Assembly: GCA_021204605.1 (NCBI GenBank)
Contig: JAJPZD010000094.1
Location: 1-13,538, forward strand
Direction: 5' to 3'
Origin: Prevotella sp.
GTDB taxonomy: Bacteria; Bacteroidota; Bacteroidia; Bacteroidales; Bacteroidaceae
DNA: 13,538 bases
Positions 1-6,348 of the stretch are shown here, in pieces. The notes under the pieces were generated by a model. That model saw only the letters and a list, made by a program, of their open reading frames with translations. It was not told the DNA's origin and made no database searches. The translations under genes were made by a program, and so were the position numbers. Positions within the stretch are counted from its first letter, which is position 1, and each line of letters opens with the position of its first letter.

Positions 1-482
1 TGCAGCATTTAGACTTGTTGGAGCAGTCGGGCGTGCAGGTTATATGGCAGACAGGGAAATACTATAACGCCTCTATAATGGAGCAGTTGAAAGCCCACAA
101 GGAAATGCCTAATTTAAAGGTTACTGACTTCATATCCGACATGGGGGCGGCATACAAGGCGGCAGACCTTGTAATCAGCCGTGCTGGGGCAAGCAGCATC
201 TCGGAGTTCTGCTTGATAGGAAAACCGGTGATTCTCGTTCCCTCGCCCAACGTGGCTGAGGACCATCAGACGAAAAACGCTATGGCTTTGGTGGAGAAAG
301 CTGCCGCTCTCTATGTGAAGGATGCCGATGCGCCGGAGCAGCTGTTGCGGCTCGCAATCGAGACGGTCAGAGACGATAATACATTGGCACGTCTTGGTAG
401 AAACATAAAAAAACTTGCCCTGCCTGATTCTGCCGACATCATAGCACAAGAAGTAATCAGACTTGCACGCAGCGGGCATTGA
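1..482 (+). CDS. murG: MurG, UDP-GlcNAc:lipid I GlcNAc transferase (3' part)
   Basis: This is the C-terminal part of the glycosyltransferase that adds GlcNAc from UDP-GlcNAc to lipid I, giving lipid II on the inner face of the membrane. The reading frame is open from base 3 at the window edge, so the N-terminal half lies outside. About 159 codons are visible, ending in TGA at 480-482. The visible part matches the C-terminal Rossmann lobe. It includes ISRAGASSISEF, the donor-binding segment with its conserved Glu, then GKPVILVPSP, and then EDHQTKNA, which corresponds to the QQ..NA uridine/GlcNAc contact region of E. coli MurG. It precedes murC by 35 bp on the same strand, the usual dcw order. 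Family assignment is firm; only the missing 5' end is unknown. Confidence 0.95.
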   Translation, partial: QHLDLLEQSGVQVIWQTGKYYNASIMEQLKAHKEMPNLKVTDFISDMGAAYKAADLVISRAGASSISEFCLIGKPVILVPSPNVAEDHQTKNAMALVEKAAALYVKDADAPEQLLRLAIETVRDDNTLARLGRNIKKLALPDSADIIAQEVIRLARSGH

Positions 483-517
483 AAATTAATTTTGGAAAGC
501 ATTGTAAGTAGTAGAAC

Positions 518-1909
518 ATGGAACTGAATGATATAAAGGCTGTATATTTTATCGGAATTGGAGGCATTGGCATGAGTGCCATTGCCCGTTATTTCCTTCA
601 CCGGGGTGTCGTTGTGGCTGGGTACGACAAAACTCCCTCCACTCTTACGGAGCAGCTCGAAAAGGAGGGTATGCTTATCCATTACGAGGAGAACGTGGAC
701 GAGATACCTTATATGTGCCGAAAACCAGAAGGGGTGCTCGTTGTCTATACACCGGCGGTGCCATCTGACCATAAGGAACTGGTGTTTTTCCTTGGAAACG
801 GCTTCGACGTGGAGAAACGTGCGCAGGTGCTTGGTATGCTGACTCGCACGCACAAGGGTCTTTGTGTGGCAGGTACGCATGGCAAGACCACCACATCCAC
901 GATGTGCGCGCATATCATGCACCAGAGCAGTATCGACTGCAATGCATTTCTTGGGGGCATCTCAAAAAACTATGCCTCCAACTATATATTGAGCAAGGAG
1001 AGCGACTTTGTGGTAATCGAGGCTGATGAGTTTGACCGCAGCTTCCATTGGCTGAGACCGTGGATGAGCGTCATCACCGCCACCGACCCTGACCATCTCG
1101 ATATATATGGCACTAAGGAGGCTTACCTTGAGGGCTTCAGACATTACACCTCTCTTATCCAACCGGGCGGCGCATTGATAATACATAAAGGGCTGGAGCT
1201 GCGGCCTGACGTGCAGCAGGGTGTTAGAATTTATGAATACAGCCGCTATGAGGGCGACTTCCATGCGGAGAACATCAAGGTTGGCAATGGAGAGATTTCG
1301 TTTGACTTCATTTCGCCCATAGAGTGTGTGAGAAATATCCAACTCGGGCAACCTCTGTCTATCAACATCGAGAATGGTGTCGCAGCCATGGCGATGTCGC
1401 AGCTCAACGGCTGTTCGGCAGAGGAGCTGAGATACGGTATGGGCTCTTTCAAGGGCGTTGACAGACGTTTTGACTTTAAGATAAAGACAGACAATTTGGT
1501 GTTTCTAAGCGATTATGCCCACCACCCGGAGGAGATAAGGCAAAGTGCGAAAAGTATCAGACAACTGTATCAGAATAGGCGGCTCACCGTAATATTCCAG
1601 CCTCATCTATATACCCGCACCCGTGACTTCTATAAGGAGTTCGCCGATAGTCTTAGTCTTTTCGACGAGGTGGTGCTTTGCGACATCTACCCTGCCCGCG
1701 AGGAGCCGATACCCGGCGTCTCGTCTGCTCTGATTTACGACAGTCTGAAACCGGGTATTGACAGGAAGATGATACATCTACATGAGGTTGTTGACTTCGT
1801 GAAGGATAATGAGTTTGAGGTATTGGAGGTCTTGGGCGCCGGCGACCTTGACAACTATGTGCCACAGATGGAGAGAATACTTAAAGATAAAATGCAGTTA
1901 TGCGACTGA
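518..1909 (+). CDS. murC: MurC, UDP-N-acetylmuramate--L-alanine ligase
   Basis: MurC is the cytoplasmic ATP-dependent ligase that adds L-alanine to UDP-MurNAc, the first step in building the stem peptide. The 463-residue length is normal. The N-terminal domain has the nucleotide-sugar Rossmann motif FIGIGGIGMSAIA (11-23). The Mur ligase ATP-binding loop GTHGKTTT is at 119-126, EADEFDRSF at 168-176, and the ATDPDHLDIYG segment at 188-198. The C-terminal domain shows DYAHHPEEI (332-340), YPAREEP (391-397) and GAGD (440-443). The ATG at 518 gives the expected N-terminus and lies 35 bp after murG. The last 10 bases overlap the start of ftsQ, which suggests translational coupling. No key residue appears to be missing. 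Confidence 0.97.
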   Translation: MELNDIKAVYFIGIGGIGMSAIARYFLHRGVVVAGYDKTPSTLTEQLEKEGMLIHYEENVDEIPYMCRKPEGVLVVYTPAVPSDHKELVFFLGNGFDVEKRAQVLGMLTRTHKGLCVAGTHGKTTTSTMCAHIMHQSSIDCNAFLGGISKNYASNYILSKESDFVVIEADEFDRSFHWLRPWMSVITATDPDHLDIYGTKEAYLEGFRHYTSLIQPGGALIIHKGLELRPDVQQGVRIYEYSRYEGDFHAENIKVGNGEISFDFISPIECVRNIQLGQPLSINIENGVAAMAMSQLNGCSAEELRYGMGSFKGVDRRFDFKIKTDNLVFLSDYAHHPEEIRQSAKSIRQLYQNRRLTVIFQPHLYTRTRDFYKEFADSLSLFDEVVLCDIYPAREEPIPGVSSALIYDSLKPGIDRKMIHLHEVVDFVKDNEFEVLEVLGAGDLDNYVPQMERILKDKMQLCD

Positions 1910-2694
1910 GAATTAAAAGGACATTACTCACTTTGCTTACCATTGTATTTTGCGCTTATTTGGTATTGGCAATGACCTCCTTCAACAAACCGAAGGAGAT
2001 GTACCCGATATGTACCAAGGTGTCAATAAATATCGAGGATGAGAGTACCAACGGCTTTCTCAGTGCAGACGAGATAAAACGGATATTGGAACATGCCAAA
2101 CTGTATCCTTTCAAGAAGAAAATGGCAAGCATAAATCCGAGAGATATTGAGGATCTGCTTAAGGTGAGCCCTTTTGTCAGTACCGCCCAGTGCTACAAGA
2201 CTACCGATGGTTGCGTCAACATCAATATCACACAACGACTGCCGATAATAAGGATAAAAAACAACAAGGGAGATGACTACTACGTTGATGATCATGGTGG
2301 TGTAATGCCCAACTCCAAGTATGTCTCTGACCTTATCATCGCTACAGGTAATATCAGTGAGAGGTTTGCACGCAACTACTTGTGCAACCTCGCAATCGAG
2401 GTGATGGCTGATGAGTTATGGAACAATCAGATAGTCCAGATCAATGTGTTGCCTGACCTTGGCATAGAACTTGTGCCCAGAGTGGGAGAGCATATCATCT
2501 ATCTCGGGAAACTGCCTCAGACTAAGTATGTCAATCAGCGCAGAGAGTTGATACACTCTTTTGTCAATAACAAACTCGATAAATTGGCGAAATTCTATAA
2601 GTACGGATTGAGTCAGGCTGGCTGGAACAGGTATTCTTACATCAATATCGAGTTCGACAACCAGATAATTTGTAAGAAAAGACAATTGGAATAG
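1900..2694 (+). CDS. ftsQ: FtsQ-type cell division protein
   Basis: This is a bitopic inner-membrane divisome protein that in other bacteria links early cytoplasmic and late periplasmic division proteins (FtsB/FtsL). The 264-residue product has a short basic cytoplasmic start (MRLRIKR), one membrane segment at about 9-26, and a periplasmic remainder. Residues about 36-115 fit a POTRA-like domain, including FLSADEIKRIL and the VSPFVSTAQCYK strand region, followed by the beta-rich FtsQ C-terminal domain with YYVDDHGGVMP (127-137). FtsQ sequences diverge strongly, so the call rests on topology, the domain pattern and its place between murC and ftsA. The ATG at 1900 lies inside the end of murC, whose stop is at 1907-1909, implying coupled translation. 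Four cysteines occur in the periplasmic part before the C-terminal tail, so disulfides are possible but unproven. Confidence 0.9.
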   Translation: MRLRIKRTLLTLLTIVFCAYLVLAMTSFNKPKEMYPICTKVSINIEDESTNGFLSADEIKRILEHAKLYPFKKKMASINPRDIEDLLKVSPFVSTAQCYKTTDGCVNINITQRLPIIRIKNNKGDDYYVDDHGGVMPNSKYVSDLIIATGNISERFARNYLCNLAIEVMADELWNNQIVQINVLPDLGIELVPRVGEHIIYLGKLPQTKYVNQRRELIHSFVNNKLDKLAKFYKYGLSQAGWNRYSYINIEFDNQIICKKRQLE

Positions 2695-2723
2695 AAAAAT
2701 AAACAGAACAAATAGGAGCAGAT

Positions 2724-4109
2724 ATGGCAGCGAAGGAATTCATAGTGGCAATTGAGCTCGGCTCATCGAAAATTACAGGCATCGCAGGGCGCAAGAACCC
2801 CGATGGCAGCATCTCGATTCTCGCCGTGGCGAAGGAAGACTCCTCGTCTTTCATACGTAAAGGTACCGTCTATAAGATAACACAGACGGTTAAATGCATT
2901 TCTGACATTGTGGCGAAACTTAAAGCGAAACTTAAACAGGATATCGCACAGGTCTATGTGGGTATCGGAGGGCAGTCAATCCATAGTGTCAACAATAATA
3001 TAGTGGAGAGTTTCTATGAATCCACAAGTGTGACCTCACAGATGGTCAACAGGATGATGGACCGCAACAGAAACGCTTCTTATCCCGACCAGAGTATCAT
3101 CAACTCCGTGCCACAGGAATATTTGGTCAACAACAGCCTCGAAATTGACCCAGAGGGTATCCAGTGCCAGAAATTGGAGGGCAATTTCCTCAATATACTT
3201 TGCAGGGATAAGTTCTACACCTCTTTCCACTCTTGTTTCAAGGATGCCAAGGTGCCTATCGCGGAGACTTATCTCTCTCCATTGGCACTTGCCGACAGCG
3301 TGTTGACCGACAACGAGAAAAGCTCTGGTTGCGTGCTTGTTGACATCGGTGCGGGAACTACCACCGTAGCTGTTTATTACAAGAATATTCTCCGACACTT
3401 AGCTGTAATTCCTTTGGGTGGCAACAACATCACCAAGGATATCGCCTCTCTGAAAATCGATGATGACAAGGCAGAGGAGATGAAACTCAAATATGCCAAC
3501 GCTTTCACTGAAGAGAGCGAGATTGACGAGACACTGTCGTACCCCATCGATGTGGAGAGACAGGTTAAGAGCACCGAGTTCATAAAAATTGTGGAGGGAC
3601 GTCTGCAGGAGATAATAGAAAACGTGCGCTACCAGATACCCAATGAGTATTTCGAGAAACTGCTTGGGGGTATCATTCTCACGGGAGGCGGTTCGAACAT
3701 GAAGAATATCGAGAAGGCTTTCCGCAAATATACTGCTATCGACAAGGTCCGGGTGGCGAATTTCGTTACGCAGAAAATTGTCGCCAAGGATGCTGATATC
3801 AATGCGCATGATGCCATGATGAATACGGTGCTCGGTATCCTCGCTAAGGGAGATATTAATTGTGCCGGCATGGAAGTGCCTGAGCAGCAGGATATCTTTG
3901 AGGGAAGCACTACTCCTGTCAAACCTGTTGAGGAAACGCCTCAAAGTGATGTGACACGCAATGCCCGTGATTTAAAGCCTGGCGTTGTTCCTCCTCCCGT
4001 AGAGCCCGAAAAAGATGTGGAAAAACCGGAAAAGAAAAAACCGGGTGTCAACAAGTCGTTTAAGAAGATAAAGAGTTTCCTTAGCGGTTTGATAAAGGAG
4101 GAGGACTGA
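2724..4109 (+). CDS. ftsA: FtsA, actin-like membrane tether of FtsZ
   Basis: FtsA is the actin/HSP70-fold ATPase that anchors FtsZ filaments to the membrane and recruits later divisome proteins. The 461-residue product begins with the phosphate-1 motif VAIELGSSKITGIAG (8-22). The SHS2/1C region with YVGIGGQSIHSV is at about 78-89. Phosphate-2 is VDIGAGTTTVAVY (206-218), followed by IPLGGNNITKDIA (229-241). The adenosine motif is IILTGGGSNMKNIEKAF (317-333). After about residue 385 comes a Pro/Glu/Lys-rich linker, then SFKKIKSFLSGLIKEED (445-461), which fits the amphipathic membrane-targeting helix. The linker, about 60 residues, makes the protein longer than the roughly 420 residues of E. coli FtsA. 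An AGGAG sequence lies 7 nt before the ATG at 2724, a better ribosome site than most genes here have. It sits 29 bp after ftsQ. Confidence 0.96.
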   Translation: MAAKEFIVAIELGSSKITGIAGRKNPDGSISILAVAKEDSSSFIRKGTVYKITQTVKCISDIVAKLKAKLKQDIAQVYVGIGGQSIHSVNNNIVESFYESTSVTSQMVNRMMDRNRNASYPDQSIINSVPQEYLVNNSLEIDPEGIQCQKLEGNFLNILCRDKFYTSFHSCFKDAKVPIAETYLSPLALADSVLTDNEKSSGCVLVDIGAGTTTVAVYYKNILRHLAVIPLGGNNITKDIASLKIDDDKAEEMKLKYANAFTEESEIDETLSYPIDVERQVKSTEFIKIVEGRLQEIIENVRYQIPNEYFEKLLGGIILTGGGSNMKNIEKAFRKYTAIDKVRVANFVTQKIVAKDADINAHDAMMNTVLGILAKGDINCAGMEVPEQQDIFEGSTTPVKPVEETPQSDVTRNARDLKPGVVPPPVEPEKDVEKPEKKKPGVNKSFKKIKSFLSGLIKEED

Positions 4110-4146
4110 CCATACGTGGTTTATAAGTTGAGCGCAAGATTCAATA

Positions 4147-5553
4147 ATGAAAAAACAACAGACAGATATGAGTGATAAGTTTAGGACATTGAGCTTTGGT
4201 GAACCGGAAGATTCCCAAGACGTGCATAATAATAATAAGGGGATGGTGCACAGAAATATTGATTTCGGCGACCCTGAGAAACCGAAAAGCATTATTAAGG
4301 TTATCGGTGTCGGTGGCGGAGGCAGCAATGCCGTAAACCACATGTATCGTGAGGGTATTCACGATGTCTCGTTCGTGGTGTGCAACCTCGACCAGCAGGC
4401 TCTTAACGACTCCCCCGTGCCTGTACATCTGTTGCTGGGCACTGAAGGTCTCGGTGCCGGTAACGTCCCTGAAAGGGCACGCAAGGCCGCTGAGGAGAGC
4501 ATCGATGACATCCGGAAAATGCTCAACGACGGTACGAAGATGGTATTCATCACCGCTGGTATGGGCGGTGGTACAGGCACTGGAGCAGCACCTGTCATTG
4601 CGCAGGTGTCAAAGGAAATGGGCATACTCACAGTGGGTATCGTTACTATTCCTTTCCGTTTCGAGGGAAGGAAGAAAATCGACCAGGCTCTCGATGGTGT
4701 CGAGGAGATTGCAAAGCATGTCGATGCCCTCCTCGTTATCAACAATGAGCGCCTGCGTGAGATATGCTCCAATATGACGCTTATGGAGGCTTTCGACAAG
4801 GCTGATGACACTCTGTGCGTCGCAGCAAAGAGCATAGCGGAGATTATCACAGTGCATGGACGTATAAACCTTGACTTCAACGATGTCCAGACGGTGATGA
4901 AGAATGGCGGTGTCGCTATTATGAGTACCGGCTACGGTGAGGGCGAGGGGCGTGTAAAGGCTGCCATAGAGAGTGCGCTTGATTCTCCTCTGCTCAACAA
5001 CAACGATATCTTCTCTTCCAAAAAAATACTTCTCAATATCTCGTTCAGTGGTGGAGAGGGCAACAAGGGCGGCCTGATGGTAGAGGAAATGGACTATATC
5101 ACGGATTTCACCGATAAGCTGGCAGAAGACTTTGAGACTAAGTGGGGTGTGGCCTTTGACCCTGACTTGGGCGAGAAAGTGAAGGTTACTATCCTTGCCA
5201 CGGGTTTCGGTATCGGCAATATTGTCAACTCCAACGGTCATGTGGGCAAATATACTCTTGAGCAGATTGAGGATATGGCAAGGAAGTCAGAGCAAGACGA
5301 GGAGAAGGCGGAAAGACGCAGACGTTATTATGGGCTGAGTGAGAAACCCAAGAAACGTCCCCGCCGACCGAACATCTACCTCTTCCGTGTGGAGGATCTT
5401 GATAATGATGATGTTATCTCTGCCGTTGAGTCAACGCCTACTTACAAACGTACCAGCGTGGAGAAAGACGAAATACTCAACAGGGCTACCGGCAGGAACA
5501 GAAAAGAGGAAAACGAGAATCCACAGATTTCAGGCACTATTAAATTCGGATGA
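4147..5553 (+). CDS. ftsZ: FtsZ, tubulin-like division GTPase
   Basis: FtsZ is the GTP-dependent polymer that forms the cytokinetic Z ring. The 468-residue product has GVGGGGSNAV (54-63), the tubulin signature GMGGGTGTGAAP (138-149), RFEGRKK (171-177) and the catalytic T7 loop NLDFNDV (241-247). The GTPase core begins near residue 49 and ends near 360. A charged linker and a short tail ending GTIKFG follow. The N-terminus is uncertain: in-frame ATGs occur at 4147, 4168 and 4243. The longest version gives about 48 residues before the core, with two related motifs, SFGEPED (16-22) and DFGDPEK (39-45). The start at 4243 would keep only the second motif and resemble the shorter N-termini I recall in other Bacteroidales. 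The nucleotide-pocket segment reads CNLDQQAL where NTDxQAL is usual. It lies 37 bp after ftsA. Confidence 0.97.
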   Translation: MKKQQTDMSDKFRTLSFGEPEDSQDVHNNNKGMVHRNIDFGDPEKPKSIIKVIGVGGGGSNAVNHMYREGIHDVSFVVCNLDQQALNDSPVPVHLLLGTEGLGAGNVPERARKAAEESIDDIRKMLNDGTKMVFITAGMGGGTGTGAAPVIAQVSKEMGILTVGIVTIPFRFEGRKKIDQALDGVEEIAKHVDALLVINNERLREICSNMTLMEAFDKADDTLCVAAKSIAEIITVHGRINLDFNDVQTVMKNGGVAIMSTGYGEGEGRVKAAIESALDSPLLNNNDIFSSKKILLNISFSGGEGNKGGLMVEEMDYITDFTDKLAEDFETKWGVAFDPDLGEKVKVTILATGFGIGNIVNSNGHVGKYTLEQIEDMARKSEQDEEKAERRRRYYGLSEKPKKRPRRPNIYLFRVEDLDNDDVISAVESTPTYKRTSVEKDEILNRATGRNRKEENENPQISGTIKFG

Positions 5554-5572
5554 GGTGAAACATCCCCGAATT
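5543..5572 (+). other. Hairpin spanning the ftsZ stop codon
   Basis: AATTCGGATG (5543-5552) pairs with CATCC (5561-5565) and GAATT (5568-5572), with a two-base CC bulge and an 8-nt loop. The ftsZ stop TGA (5551-5553) lies at the loop boundary. The following bases are A-rich rather than U-rich, so this is not an intrinsic terminator. An RNA stability, processing or translation-termination role is possible but inferred only from structure. Confidence 0.45.
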
Positions 5573-5607
5573 AAAGAAATAAAATAAGAAATAAAATAAA
5601 TATTGAT

Positions 5608-6057
5608 ATGAATTTGTTTGATCAGGTCAGCAATGACATTAAGGAGGCGATGAAGGCTCGCGACAAGGTGAGGCTCGAGACGCTTCGCAACATTAAGAAG
5701 GTGTTCCTTGAGGCTAAGACTGCCCCTGGAGCTAACGACACGCTTGAGGATGATACCGCTTTGAAACTTCTGTCTAAGTTGGCTAAGCAGGGAAAGGAAT
5801 CGGCTGCCACCTTCGCACAGCAGAACAGGCAGGACCTTGCAGAGGCTGAATTGGCGCAAGTGGCTGTCATAGAGACTTATCTTCCGAAACCGATGACCGA
5901 TGAGGAGATAGAGACTGCCGTGAAGGAGATAATCGCTCAGACTGGTGCAATGGGCATGAAGGATATGGGCAAGGTGATGGGTATCGCTTCCAAGAAAATG
6001 GCTGGCAAGGCCGAAGGCGGCAAGATCTCAACTATCGTGAAACGCTTGTTGGCATAA
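5608..6057 (+). CDS. yqeY: GatB/YqeY family protein
   Basis: The 149-residue protein matches the stand-alone YqeY family, which resembles the C-terminal tail domains of the GatB subunit of Asp/Glu-tRNA amidotransferase. Family features are an N-terminal helix LFDQVSNDIKEAMKARD (3-19), VRLETLRNIKKVFLEAK (21-37), IETYLPKPMTDEEI (88-101), GAMGMKDMGKVMGI (113-126) and the end KISTIVKRLLA (139-149). The cellular role of stand-alone YqeY is not well established; tRNA-related binding is inferred from the GatB similarity and no amidase is fused to it. It follows ftsZ by 54 bp and is probably the last gene of the dcw operon in this genome. The spacer is A-rich with no clear Shine-Dalgarno sequence. 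Confidence 0.93.
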   Translation: MNLFDQVSNDIKEAMKARDKVRLETLRNIKKVFLEAKTAPGANDTLEDDTALKLLSKLAKQGKESAATFAQQNRQDLAEAELAQVAVIETYLPKPMTDEEIETAVKEIIAQTGAMGMKDMGKVMGIASKKMAGKAEGGKISTIVKRLLA

Positions 6058-6087
6058 TGTGTAGTTAAAGGAAAGGGTAGGGGACAT

Positions 6088-6212
6088 AAAAAATCATCTG
6101 CCTCACGGCAAATGATTTCCAAAAAACAAACTACTTAAAAACTAATCTACTAAAACAAATCAAAAAATTATGTCCTTTTAAAGGTTTATGAACCTTAATT
6201 TACTCCTATTTG
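6088..6212 (-). ncRNA. Candidate small RNA between yqeY and groEL
   Basis: A minus-strand transcription unit can be drawn from the sequence alone. A consensus-like Bacteroidetes promoter (6219-6249) is followed by about 125 nt without a substantial ORF, ending at a stem-loop with a run of six U. The RNA would have a 5' hairpin AAGGTT-CATA-AACCTT (6196-6181), a U-rich single-stranded middle (about 6165-6119), and the terminator stem (6118-6091). GGACAUAA (6175-6168) can also pair with bases 6089-6082 if transcription runs slightly past the U-tract. It would be antisense to the 3' UTR of yqeY, so it could act in cis or in trans. The start near 6212 is estimated from the -7 element. No known family is claimed. 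Confidence 0.5.
6091..6118 (-). terminator. Rho-independent terminator (minus strand)
   Basis: AAATCATCTGCC (6091-6102) and GGCAAATGATTT (6107-6118) form a 12-bp stem with one C/A mismatch and a TCAC loop. Read on the minus strand, the stem runs straight into six consecutive U before an A at 6087, typical of an intrinsic terminator. On the plus strand the stem is followed by TTTCC and then A's, so it is poor for yqeY. The orientation therefore fits the proposed small RNA. Confidence 0.7.
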
Positions 6213-6218
6213 ATAACG

Positions 6219-6249
6219 CAAATGTAATGCGTTTATCGATATCTTCAAA
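6219..6249 (-). promoter_or_regulatory. Bacteroidetes-type promoter with overlapping inverted repeat
   Basis: On the minus strand TTTG (6249-6246) lies 19 nt upstream of TACATTTG (6226-6219), matching the Bacteroidetes -33/-7 consensus TTTG-N17-23-TAnnTTTG. No gene starts downstream on this strand, so it most likely drives the candidate small RNA. The -7 element lies within an inverted repeat: GATAACGCA (6212-6220) mirrors TGCGTTTATC (6228-6237), with one extra base and a 7-nt centre. Confidence 0.55.
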
Positions 6250-6292
6250 TATTTTGTGCAAAAAAATTCACCCTTTTTCAACGAAAAATAAT

Positions 6293-6328
6293 AAAAGAGG
6301 AGCATTTTTCTAAAAACGCTCCTCTTTT
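6293..6328. terminator. Bidirectional terminator between yqeY and groEL
   Basis: AAAAGAGGAGC (6293-6303) and GCTCCTCTTTT (6318-6328) form a perfect 11-bp stem, with further A/T pairing possible inside the loop. The plus strand continues with a run of T (6325-6329). The minus strand continues TTTT-A-TTATTTTT. It lies 20 bp past the groEL stop, so it should end the groESL mRNA, and it can also stop readthrough from the dcw operon. Confidence 0.88.
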
Positions 6329-6348
6329 TGTTATCTACGCTTTGCAGA

